Source: an uncultured Bacillota bacterium | GTDB lineage: Bacteria; Bacillota; Clostridia; Oscillospirales; Oscillospiraceae | Direction of reading: 5' to 3' | DNA: 26,844 nt | NCBI GenBank assembly: GCA_947383275.1 | Contig: CANDCW010000030.1 | Span: 1-26,844 of the forward strand | Shown here: positions 7,477-14,423 of the stretch, one piece after another | How positions within the stretch are numbered: the stretch's first letter is position 1 | Layout of the letters: each line of letters begins with the position of its first letter | Translations under genes and position numbers: made by a program | Notes under the pieces: model-generated | What the model was told of the DNA's origin: nothing | Seen by the model: only the letters and a program-made list of their open reading frames with translations | The model's database searches: none

Positions 7477-8330
7477 AACAGACACTCCTGATAAATTTTC
7501 TTCATGGCTAATGCGTCCTCCGCCTGGGTGCCGGCGGACTCGCAGATAAAGGTGGGAGACCAACCCCGGCGGGCAATCTCAGCGGCCAGCGGAGCCCAGC
7601 TGGGGCCGTAGCCGCCATCATCGGCAAAGGTGCGGTGGCACTTCTCCCCGCCCTTCGGGGTAAACTCGATGTGGGAAAAGTGGCTGTGGAAGTTTGCGGC
7701 CCTTTCAGCGCCCAAGACCTCCCCCACCCGGTCCAACATCCGGACGCAGGCTTCCAGACCATCGTCCGCGCCAAGCGAGCGGGCGTAGAGGTGCCCAAAA
7801 TCGATGCAGGGGACCAGCCGTTCGTCCAGAGTGCACAGCTGCAGCACCTCGTCCAGATCGCCGAGCTGGTTGATTTTTCCCATGGTCTCCGGGCAGAGGG
7901 CAATATGCCCAAATCCCAGGCTGTCGCAGACGGCAACGACTTGGGCCAGAGATTTCCTGGCAATGTCCAGCGCCTCCCGCCGGGTACGCTTCATCAGCGC
8001 CCCGGAGTGGATAACCACCCGGCCCGCCCCCATCCAGTCCGCCACCTGACAACCAGCGATGATATAGCCAATGGTCTTTTCCAGGGATGTCTGGTCCGGG
8101 TTGGCCAAATTGATAAAGTAAGGGGCGTGGAGAGACAGGGAAATTCCCGCTGCCCGGGTGTTCTCCCCCACCTTGCGGGCGGTTTCCTCTCCCACGTGGA
8201 CGCCCTTGCCGCACTGGTACTCATAACAGTCCAGGCCGAAATCCGCAATCCACTTGGGCGCGGCCAGGGAGGACTTGTGGGCCTTGGAAAAGCTATCCGA
8301 ATTTCCCGCCGGGCCAAATTTCGCGCTCAC
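7473..8330 (-). CDS. endonuclease IV-like TIM-barrel protein (AP endonuclease family 2)
   Basis: The start is GTG 8330 with AAAGGAGG 8 bases upstream; it overlaps the yqeG stop as GTGA. The 285-residue protein follows the endonuclease IV pattern of metal-binding sites: His68 (LHAPYFINL), His108 (VIHSGA), Glu148 (CPETMG), Asp177 and His180 (CIDFGHLYARS), His217, His232 and Glu264 (CESAG). Endonuclease IV cuts DNA 5' of abasic sites with three zinc ions. One expected ligand differs: the D-x-H pair appears here as Lys230-Cys231-His232. That may mean a two-metal site, another substrate, or an alignment slip by me. Repair of abasic sites is likely but not certain. It is second in the yqeG-queH operon. 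Confidence 0.85.
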   Translation of the reverse strand: MSAKFGPAGNSDSFSKAHKSSLAAPKWIADFGLDCYEYQCGKGVHVGEETARKVGENTRAAGISLSLHAPYFINLANPDQTSLEKTIGYIIAGCQVADWMGAGRVVIHSGALMKRTRREALDIARKSLAQVVAVCDSLGFGHIALCPETMGKINQLGDLDEVLQLCTLDERLVPCIDFGHLYARSLGADDGLEACVRMLDRVGEVLGAERAANFHSHFSHIEFTPKGGEKCHRTFADDGGYGPSWAPLAAEIARRGWSPTFICESAGTQAEDALAMKKIYQECLL

Positions 8331-8833
8331 ACAAACGCCCTCCTTTTCCCCAGAAGGCGGAACGGGGTCTCGATGGCGTAACGGAGATATCGCCCCGGAT
8401 TGCCCGCAAGGCGGATGGGCTCCACCAGCAGGGGGACCACTCCGGCATTATTGGCGCCCAGGGTATCGGTAAAAATCTGGTCCCCCACCATAACGGTCTC
8501 CCGGGGCCCCACGCCCATACACTCCATCGCCCTGAGGTAGCCCGCCTTTTTCGGCTTGCCCGAGCGGCCCTGATACGGAATGTTCAGCTGTTCGGCAAAC
8601 TGCCGGGCCCGTCCGGGCTTGCGGCTGTTGGACAGCAGGAACAGCTGGATGCCGCATGCCTCCAGCTCCTTCTTCCAGGCTGCCGCTGCCTCTGAGGGCG
8701 CGACCGACTTGTAGGGAGCCAAGGTGTTGTCCAGGTCGGCCAGCACCAGCCGGATCCCCCTGTCCGCCAACGCCCGGGGAGAAATATCCGCCACCGAGGG
8801 GTATACCCCCCGGGGTATGAGTGATAAGGACAT
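8327..8833 (-). CDS. yqeG: YqeG-family HAD-IIIA phosphatase
   Basis: The 168-residue protein is a HAD-superfamily phosphatase: nucleophile Asp33 and Asp35 in LADLDNTLAP, motif II in LLSNS (about 66-70), motif III Lys in SGKPKK (about 91-96), and motif IV GDQIFTD (117-123). Relatives in B. subtilis are conserved but of uncertain substrate; a plant homologue acts on phosphatidylglycerol phosphate. ATG 8833 has GGGAGG 8 bases upstream. It is first in the leftward operon, about 27 bases behind a recognisable promoter. The length and motifs are normal for the family. Confidence 0.93.
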   Translation of the reverse strand: MSLSLIPRGVYPSVADISPRALADRGIRLVLADLDNTLAPYKSVAPSEAAAAWKKELEACGIQLFLLSNSRKPGRARQFAEQLNIPYQGRSGKPKKAGYLRAMECMGVGPRETVMVGDQIFTDTLGANNAGVVPLLVEPIRLAGNPGRYLRYAIETPFRLLGKRRAFV

Positions 8834-8866
8834 GGTTCTATCCTCCCGTCCAATTTCATACCGTGT

Positions 8867-8895
8867 AGTATATCATAAGATGAAAATTCGGACAA
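8867..8895 (-). promoter_or_regulatory. sigma-A-type promoter for the yqeG-queH operon
   Basis: Read on the minus strand: TTGTCC (8890-8895), 17 bp, TATACT (8867-8872). Start of transcription would be near 8860. It lies in the 74-bp space before the oppositely directed gene at 8908. Confidence 0.75.
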
Positions 8896-8907
8896 GGGGG
8901 GTATCCT

Positions 8908-9714
8908 ATGCCACAGGACGCCTTTATCATCACGCTGCCGCCCCGACAGCTGCCCGCCCTGCGGGGCTGGCAGGTCATCCCCGCCCACCTGGCCTACCGC
9001 CTGGGTCCCGGACCGCACCTGTTCCGGGCGGACAGCACCATCCCAAAAAGCGGGCTGATGGTCATCGACGACCGGGATTTCGACGGCCTGGGCCCCACCG
9101 GCCCGCTGTGCCAGGAGGTATTGCGGGAATGTCAGGCCCGGAGCTTCTCCGGAGCCGTGCTGGACTTTGAAAACCGCCTGCCCCCACTGGAACAGATCGC
9201 CGGCTATCTGGATGAGCAATTCGCCCGCCGGGGCTGGACGCTGTACGTCACCGGGCGTTACGCCCCTCACGCCCCCCACGCCCGGGTGATGATCCCATCC
9301 GCCCTGTCTGGAGGCTCCCTCCGCCAGCGTCTGGAAGAGGCCCTGGAGCGCTTTGGCGAGAGCCGGGTGGTACTCGCCCTGGAACTGCGGCGGGAGGATT
9401 TCTATCTCCCCTCCCCCACCGGCAGCGGCCAGCCCCTCACCGAACAGGGGTTAAAGGAGCTGATGGACCGGCTGTCCCCCTCGGTGTTTTTCTCTGGGGA
9501 CCTGTGCGCCCGGTACTTCACTTATATGAGCCGGGACCACGGGGCGCACTTCGTCCTCTTTGACGATGGGGACACCTTGCAGCGGAAGGTAGAGGTGGCC
9601 CGCAAGCTGGGCGTCCACACCTTCCTGGCCCCTTGGGCGGAGGCGGCCCCTTACGCCTCCCAGCTGGGCATTCAGCGCAGGCCGGCGCCCCGTCAGGGGC
9701 ACAGGCATGTGTAA
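8908..9714 (+). CDS. predicted GH18-like TIM-barrel protein, cytoplasmic
   Basis: ATG 8908 is preceded by AAGGGGGG at suitable spacing. I do not recognise an exact family. Two segments of the 268-residue protein resemble glycoside hydrolase 18-type barrels: FSGAVLDFE (about residues 80-88), like the strand carrying the catalytic D-x-E, and the FDDGDTLQRKVEVARKLGV stretch followed by HTFLAPWAE, like the last strands of spore-type GH18 domains. No signal peptide or cell-wall-binding LysM repeat is present, so if it is a hydrolase it is unlike the secreted spore enzymes. It could instead be a barrel with a lost or changed activity. It runs opposite to yqeG and ends at a two-way terminator. Confidence 0.75.
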   Translation: MPQDAFIITLPPRQLPALRGWQVIPAHLAYRLGPGPHLFRADSTIPKSGLMVIDDRDFDGLGPTGPLCQEVLRECQARSFSGAVLDFENRLPPLEQIAGYLDEQFARRGWTLYVTGRYAPHAPHARVMIPSALSGGSLRQRLEEALERFGESRVVLALELRREDFYLPSPTGSGQPLTEQGLKELMDRLSPSVFFSGDLCARYFTYMSRDHGAHFVLFDDGDTLQRKVEVARKLGVHTFLAPWAEAAPYASQLGIQRRPAPRQGHRHV

Positions 9715-9723
9715 ACGTATAAA

Positions 9724-9759
9724 GGCCAGGCCGCGCCTCTTTAGGCGGGCCTGGCTTTT
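9724..9759. terminator. bidirectional terminator between the GH18-like gene and the coiled-coil gene
   Basis: GCCAGGCC (9725-9732) pairs with GGCCTGGC (9748-9755), with an inner CGCC/GGCG pair set, one bulged G and a 6-base loop. TTTT follows on the plus strand and TTTATA on the minus strand. Confidence 0.85.
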
Positions 9760-9776
9760 CATTGGCTGCTTTTCCA

Positions 9777-10304
9777 TCAGTTCTTGTCCGCGTCATACGC
9801 GCTCCGGGCGCCCGGCGCGGCCACACCCGGGGTAGAATTGGCGCTGGCGGCCGCGGCCGCCCTGAACCGGGACCGGGACTGCTTGATCTCGTCGTATGCC
9901 TCGGCCACAGCCTCCTCTGTGCGGCGCATCGCGTCCTCACAGTACTCATAGGCCGAACGCTTCAAGGCACGGCTGCGCTCCTCGGCCTGACGGATCATAT
10001 CGTTGGCCCGCTGCTTGGCCTGGAGGGCCAGGGCGTCGCTGGCCAGCATCTGCTTGGCCCGCTCCTCCGCCGACCGGACGATGGACTCCGCTTTCCGCTT
10101 GGATTCCGCCTCCATCTCCGCCCGGCGGGCCATCATCTTCCGGGCCTCGGTCAGCTCCATGGGGAACTGACCCCGGATGTCGTCGATCAGGTCCAAGGCC
10201 CGGTCCCGCTCAATAACGCACTTGTCGCTGGACAGGGGGGCGTTTTTCGCCTCGTCGATCATCTCAAACAGCATATCCAAAAGTTCTTCTACACCGCTTG
10301 CCAT
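9777..10304 (-). CDS. coiled-coil protein of unknown function next to coaD
   Basis: The 175-residue product is dominated by a long helical, charged stretch (about residues 25-145) rich in Glu, Arg, Ala and Lys, with repeated RAEMEAESKRKAES- and RANDMIRQAEERS-like segments. It resembles the stalk of ATP synthase subunit b or DivIVA-like proteins only in character. Similar proteins follow coaD in many Clostridia and are often labelled 'ATPase', but no Walker motif is present. The C-terminal 30 residues are Ala/Ser/Pro-rich and probably unstructured. ATG 10304 uses AAGGAAGG located inside the end of coaD, four bases after the coaD stop, so translation is probably coupled. A scaffold or cell-envelope role is possible but not shown. 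Confidence 0.82.
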   Translation of the reverse strand: MASGVEELLDMLFEMIDEAKNAPLSSDKCVIERDRALDLIDDIRGQFPMELTEARKMMARRAEMEAESKRKAESIVRSAEERAKQMLASDALALQAKQRANDMIRQAEERSRALKRSAYEYCEDAMRRTEEAVAEAYDEIKQSRSRFRAAAAASANSTPGVAAPGARSAYDADKN

Positions 10305-10308
10305 TTGG

Positions 10309-10806
10309 TCAGCCTTCCTTTCCTTCCATCTCTCTCACGCGCCGGTTCACATCATCCACAATCTCCCGGGGGACGAAATCCGCCAGATTGGCCCCGTATC
10401 GGGCCATCTCTTTGACGATGGTGGAGCTGAGATAGGTATACTTTTCGCTGGAGGCTAGAAACATGGTCTCCAGCTTCGGGTTCAGCTTGCGGTTGATGAC
10501 CGCCATCTGGACCTCCTGCTCGAAATCGGACACCGCCCGCAGCCCCTTGACCACCACATGTGCCCGCCTCCGCTTGGCGTAGGCGGCCAACAGCTCGTTG
10601 GAGAAATCCACCTCCACGTTGGGGAACCGGGCAGTTGCCTTGCGCAGCAGCTCCACCCGCTCCTCCGGGGCAAACAGGCCCGTCTTTTTGGAGTTTACCA
10701 TAACACAGACAATCACCTTGTCGAAGCAGGCGGCCGCCCGCTTGATGATGTTCAGGTGTCCCAATGTCACCGGGTCAAAGCTACCCGGATAGATGGCTGT
10801 ACTCAT
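10309..10806 (-). CDS. coaD: phosphopantetheine adenylyltransferase
   Basis: CoaD joins 4'-phosphopantetheine and ATP to dephospho-CoA, the fourth step of CoA synthesis, in the cytoplasm. The 165-residue product has the nucleotidyltransferase signature YPGSFDPVTLGHLNII (residues 6-21), the conserved basic VVKGLRAVSDFE region, and YLSSTIVKEMARYG near the C-terminus that binds ATP. Length is normal. ATG 10806 overlaps the rsmD stop (ATGA). The order rsmD-coaD is widespread in bacteria. Confidence 0.97.
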   Translation of the reverse strand: MSTAIYPGSFDPVTLGHLNIIKRAAACFDKVIVCVMVNSKKTGLFAPEERVELLRKATARFPNVEVDFSNELLAAYAKRRRAHVVVKGLRAVSDFEQEVQMAVINRKLNPKLETMFLASSEKYTYLSSTIVKEMARYGANLADFVPREIVDDVNRRVREMEGKEG

Positions 10807-11360
10807 CGTTTCACGCTCCCGGCCCGGCGGCAGACGGTGAGCTTAATCTGTCCATACCGGTACTCCCGCCCCGCCTCATAGGGGGGCGCCAGGGTGGGAA
10901 CGGACCATTCCGTTCCACTTTCGCAGACTATTATACCATGTTCCCGCAAAATGTCAAACCGCGTCAGCTGTTCCAGTGATTTTTCCAAAAGTCCGCTCTG
11001 GTAGGGCGGATCCAGGAAGACAACGTCAAATTTCTCCCGGCAGGCAGCCAGAAAAGACAGCGACTCCTCTTGGGTCACCCGGGCGCGGCCCTCAAAGCGG
11101 CACAGCTTCACGTTTTCCCGCACCAGGGCCGCGGCTTCCCGGCGCTGGTCCACAAAGGTGCAGTGCTCCGCCCCCCGGGACAGGGCCTCCAGCCCCAGCT
11201 GTCCGGTTCCGGCATAGAGGTCCAGCACCCGCCGGCCCTCCAGCTCAAACTGTATGATATTAAAAAGGGACTCCTTTACCTTGTCGGTGGTGGGCCGGGT
11301 GTCCATGCCCTTAGGCTCCCTTAATTTGCGGCCCCCGGCCTCGCCTGAAATAATTCGCAT
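10803..11360 (-). CDS. rsmD: 16S rRNA (guanine(966)-N(2))-methyltransferase RsmD
   Basis: RsmD methylates G966 of 16S rRNA with S-adenosylmethionine. The 185-residue product opens with MRIISGEAGGRKL, has the SAM-binding VLDLYAGTGQLGLEAL and the amino-methyltransferase motif LDPPY. ATG 11360 was chosen over a 13-codon extension because AGGAAG lies 8 bases upstream and the start follows the uvrC stop by one base (TAAtATG). It overlaps coaD at its end. Confidence 0.96.
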   Translation of the reverse strand: MRIISGEAGGRKLREPKGMDTRPTTDKVKESLFNIIQFELEGRRVLDLYAGTGQLGLEALSRGAEHCTFVDQRREAAALVRENVKLCRFEGRARVTQEESLSFLAACREKFDVVFLDPPYQSGLLEKSLEQLTRFDILREHGIIVCESGTEWSVPTLAPPYEAGREYRYGQIKLTVCRRAGSVKR

Positions 11361-11361
11361 A

Positions 11362-13194
11362 TTACTTCTTCCTTTCCTGCTGGGATTGAAAGTAATCATA
11401 TACCATCTGAGCGGTATTTTGTGGAACGGCCTCCCGGAGCTGCTCCAGGGACGCGCCCCTGATAGCCTTTACCGTCTTAAAGTGCTTCAGCAGCTGCTGG
11501 CGGCGCTTCTCCCCCACTCCGGGTATTTTGTCCAGAACAGAGGTTTTTACATGCCCCGCCTGGAGCTGGCGGTGGTATTCAATGGCAAACCGGTGGGTCT
11601 CCTCCTGGATCTGGCCGATGAGGGCGAACACTGCCGGGATGGACTGGATGCCGATCTCCCGGCCGTCCGGGTGGACCAGGGCCCGGGTGCGGTGGCGGTC
11701 GTCCTTCACCATGCCGTAGGCCGGAATTGACAGGTTCAGCGTCTCCAGCACCCGCGCCGCCACTTGAACATGCTCGTGCCCACCGTCAATTAAGAGCAAA
11801 TCTGGTTTGTCCCCAAATTTTTCGTCCCCGTCCAGGTACCGGCGAAACCGGCGGCTGAGCACCTGCTCCATGGAGGCGTAGTCGTTGGGCCCGTCCATGT
11901 CCTTGAGCTTGAAGCGCCGGTAGTCCCGCTTCAATGGCCTGCCGTCCACGTAAACCACCATGGAGGCCACAATGTCGCTGGCCCCCGTATTGGAGATGTC
12001 GTAGGACTCCATCCGCCGGGGCGGCTGTTCCAGACTGAGCATCTTCCCCAGGGCCTCCAACAGCTTGTTCCTCCGCTCCTCGTGGGTAGTGGCCCGTTCC
12101 ACCTCCTCCCCGGCGTTCTGGTTGGCCAGTTTAATCAGGTCCATCTTGGCGCCGCGCTGGGGGGTGACCAGCTCCACCCGGTATCCCACCTGCTCGGACA
12201 GCATCCGGGTAAGGGGTACCTGGTCGGGCAGCTCGCAGGGGATCAGAATTTGTTTGGGCAGGCGGGTGCGGCCCACGTAAAACTCCCGCAGCAGGGAGGA
12301 CAGCACCGCCCCCTCCTCCTCTTCCATGGGGGTCTCCAGCAGGTCAAAGTCCTTAGCAGCCAGTTCGCCGTCCACAAAGTGGAGGACCACAAAACAGCTC
12401 TTGGCCGTCCCCCGAAAAAACCCGGCCACATCGGTATCCGCCAGGGAGGCGGCAATCACCTTCTGCCGTTTGCCCAACAGCTCAATGGCGCGCAGCCGGT
12501 CCCGGAGTTGGGCCGCCTGCTCAAAGCGCAGCTCCTCCGCCGCCCGCTCCATCTCCTCCGTCAGCTCCCGCCGGACGTCCTTAAAGCGACCCTCCAGCAG
12601 AGACACCGCCTGGGCAATAGCCTGGTCGTGGCGGTCCTTCAGGTCGTCCCCCCGGCAGTAGCCGTCACACTTGCCCATGTGGAAGTTCAGGCAGGGACGT
12701 TCCTTGCCGATATCCCGGGGGAACTTTTTATTGCAGGAGGGCAGACGCAGGGCGGTGCGCAGGGCGTCCAGGATGCCCTGGGTACTGTGGCGGCCGGCAT
12801 AGGGGCCAAAGTAGCGTGCCCCGTCCTCCGCTGCCCTAGAGGCCAGGGAGAACTTGGGATAGGCCTCGTTGGACAGCCGGACATAGGGGTAGCCCTTGCT
12901 GTCTTTCAGAAGAATGTTGTACCGGGGCTGGTGCCGCTTGATGAGAGAGCACTCCAGCACCAGGGCCTCGAACTCACTGTCGGCAATGATGACGTCGAAG
13001 TGGTCGATTTGAGACACCATGGCCCGGGTTTTCTCGGTGTGGGAGGCGGAATCCTGAAAGTATTGGCTGACCCGGTTTTTCAGCGCCTTGGCTTTGCCCA
13101 CATAGATCACCGTGCTCTTGGCATCCTGCATAATGTATACACCCGGCTTCAGCGGCAGTCCGTGGGCTTTTTCTCTCAGCTCGTCAAAGGTCAC
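11362..13194 (-). CDS. uvrC: UvrABC excinuclease subunit C
   Basis: UvrC makes both incisions around bulky DNA lesions after UvrA and UvrB have marked them. The 610-residue protein has the GIY-YIG nuclease domain at the start (GVYIMQD, VIYVGKAKALKNRV), a Cys cluster typical of the family (CNKKFPRDIGKERPCLN, then MGKCDGYC), the UVR helix pair that contacts UvrB (about 195-235), the RNase H-like nuclease region (MESYDISNTGASD, LLLIDGGHEHV) and C-terminal helix-hairpin-helix motifs (LDKIPGVGEKRRQQLLKHF). The start is GTG 13194 with AGAGGAGA 6 bases upstream. It follows the ptsH terminator by about 30 bases and no clear promoter was found, so some read-through from ptsH or an unseen promoter must supply it. 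Confidence 0.98.
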   Translation of the reverse strand: MTFDELREKAHGLPLKPGVYIMQDAKSTVIYVGKAKALKNRVSQYFQDSASHTEKTRAMVSQIDHFDVIIADSEFEALVLECSLIKRHQPRYNILLKDSKGYPYVRLSNEAYPKFSLASRAAEDGARYFGPYAGRHSTQGILDALRTALRLPSCNKKFPRDIGKERPCLNFHMGKCDGYCRGDDLKDRHDQAIAQAVSLLEGRFKDVRRELTEEMERAAEELRFEQAAQLRDRLRAIELLGKRQKVIAASLADTDVAGFFRGTAKSCFVVLHFVDGELAAKDFDLLETPMEEEEGAVLSSLLREFYVGRTRLPKQILIPCELPDQVPLTRMLSEQVGYRVELVTPQRGAKMDLIKLANQNAGEEVERATTHEERRNKLLEALGKMLSLEQPPRRMESYDISNTGASDIVASMVVYVDGRPLKRDYRRFKLKDMDGPNDYASMEQVLSRRFRRYLDGDEKFGDKPDLLLIDGGHEHVQVAARVLETLNLSIPAYGMVKDDRHRTRALVHPDGREIGIQSIPAVFALIGQIQEETHRFAIEYHRQLQAGHVKTSVLDKIPGVGEKRRQQLLKHFKTVKAIRGASLEQLREAVPQNTAQMVYDYFQSQQERKK

Positions 13195-13221
13195 GGTATC
13201 TCTCCTCTCTTCTGGAACATT

Positions 13222-13249
13222 AAAAAAGGCGCCGCGTTGCGGCGCCTTT
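13222..13249 (-). terminator. Rho-independent terminator of ptsH
   Basis: An 11-bp perfect stem, AAAGGCGCCGC (13225-13235) with GCGGCGCCTTT (13239-13249), has a 3-base loop. On the minus strand it is followed by six T (13222-13227), so it lies between ptsH and uvrC. Confidence 0.9.
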
Positions 13250-13268
13250 CACGATGATTGTGCGGCGT

Positions 13269-13532
13269 TTACTCGGAAAAATCGGAAGAGATCATCTTGT
13301 ACAGAGCCTCGACCGCTTCCTTCTCATCGGGACCATCAGCGATCAGCTTGATAGGAGTGCCCTTCACGATGCCAAGAGACAGAACGCCCAGCAGGCTCTT
13401 CGCGTTGACCTTGCGCTCCTCCTTCTCCACCCAGATGGAGCTCTTGAACTCGTTGGCCTTCTGGATGAAAAATGTAGCGGGTCTGGCATGGAGACCGACC
13501 TGGTTGTTTACGACGGCTTCCTGACTATACAT
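13269..13532 (-). CDS. ptsH: HPr, phosphocarrier protein of the PTS
   Basis: HPr passes phosphate from enzyme I to sugar permeases. The 87-residue product has the active-site His15 in VGLHARPA and the regulatory Ser46 in AKSLLGVLSLG, the site phosphorylated by HPr kinase in Firmicutes for catabolite control. Having both residues marks a true HPr rather than a Crh protein, which lacks His15. ATG 13532 was preferred over an upstream 8-codon extension because GGAGG is 8 bases ahead. No enzyme I gene is next to it. It has its own promoter and terminator. Confidence 0.95.
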   Translation of the reverse strand: MYSQEAVVNNQVGLHARPATFFIQKANEFKSSIWVEKEERKVNAKSLLGVLSLGIVKGTPIKLIADGPDEKEAVEALYKMISSDFSE

Positions 13533-13570
13533 ATCGCGTACCTCCGCCCTATTCATTAGGATGTGTGTTT

Positions 13571-13600
13571 AGCATAGCAGATTTATCCCCAATTCGTCAA
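13571..13600 (-). promoter_or_regulatory. sigma-A-type promoter for ptsH
   Basis: Minus strand: TTGACG (13595-13600), 18 bp, TATGCT (13571-13576). The transcript would start near 13564 and carry about 32 bases before the ATG. Confidence 0.72.
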
Positions 13601-13946
13601 TGGACATTTGCACAAATATTACCTCATTTTTCGTCCGCTTTTACTGAATAAATTATCGTTTTCATCCCTTTTTCCCTAACTACGCTTCAAAATTCACATG
13701 TTTTAAAGTGTTTGGTTCAATTTTCTTAACAAATACACATTTGTCACAAACATAAAAATTTTCGGCCTTTCCCCCCGCATTTCTGGCACGATCTTGGCAG
13801 CAAAACATCTATTTTTCCAGATAAATCCATTTCCGCTTCCCTTTTTACCCGTAATGTGAGAAAATAGATTGAGCATCAAAAAATTTTTCTTCCCCTGTGA
13901 CCGATTTTCCCGCAGGATCGTTTTACCTGTGAAAGGAGGCCAAAGG
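13601..13946. other. AT-rich intergenic region between ptsH and the ECF sigma gene
   Basis: About 350 bases with no gene and clearly lower GC than the rest of the window. It holds a short inverted repeat, ACAAAT (13729-13734) and ATTTGT (13739-13744), with a 4-base centre, and several A/T runs. I found no convincing sigma-A promoter for the sigma gene at 13947. This suggests a promoter of another class, perhaps one read by the ECF sigma factor itself. No RNA gene or riboswitch was recognised. Confidence 0.6.
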
Positions 13947-14423
13947 ATGAACCAAACAATCAGCGGCCAGCAATTTGAGTCGGCTTACGGCGCCTACAGC
14001 AGCGCGGTTTTCCGTCTTGCCATGGTCTACCTGGGCCGCCGCGCCGATGCGGAAGATACGGCTCAGGAGGTTTTTCTCCGCCTGCTGTACCGCGCCCCCG
14101 CCTTTGCAGACGGGGAGCACGAAAAGCGGTGGCTCCTCCAGGTGACGGCCAACCTGTGCCGGGACCAGCTCCGCGGTTTCTGGCGCAGGCGGGTAACCGG
14201 GCTGGAGGACGCCCTCCCCGCCGCACCGACCGAGGAGCTGGAGGCCCTTGGCGCGGTACTCTCCCTGCCGGAGAAGTACAAGCTTCCCATCCACCTCTAC
14301 TACTACGAGGGATACTCCGTGGCGGAGGTGGCCGAAATTTTGAAGCTGAGCCAATCCGCCGTCAAAATGCGGCTGAAACGGGGCCGGGAACTGCTGAAAC
14401 TAGAATTGGAGGGCGCAATATGA
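13947..14423 (+). CDS. ECF-type RNA polymerase sigma factor
   Basis: The 158-residue product has the two-domain ECF layout. Region 2 covers about residues 10-70 (FRLAMVYLGRRADAEDTAQEVF, shown here as the joining of a helix to the DAEDTAQEVFLRL core). Region 4 covers about 100-155 with the helix-turn-helix EGYSVAEVAEILKLSQSAVK. ATG 13947 was chosen over a TTG 26 codons upstream because AAAGGAGG lies just ahead at 13932-13939. The stop overlaps the start of the membrane protein at 14420 (ATGA), the usual arrangement for a sigma factor and its anti-sigma partner. Expected to direct transcription in response to an envelope signal. Confidence 0.94.
   Translation: MNQTISGQQFESAYGAYSSAVFRLAMVYLGRRADAEDTAQEVFLRLLYRAPAFADGEHEKRWLLQVTANLCRDQLRGFWRRRVTGLEDALPAAPTEELEALGAVLSLPEKYKLPIHLYYYEGYSVAEVAEILKLSQSAVKMRLKRGRELLKLELEGAI

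Noticed and set aside
12082..13257. 391-codon open frame opposite uvrC
   Set aside because: uvrC on the other strand is complete with all family motifs; the opposite frame shows no domain.
13869..13946. TTG start for the ECF sigma factor
   Set aside because: AAAGGAGG at 13932-13939 points clearly to ATG 13947, and the protein from there matches the usual ECF length.
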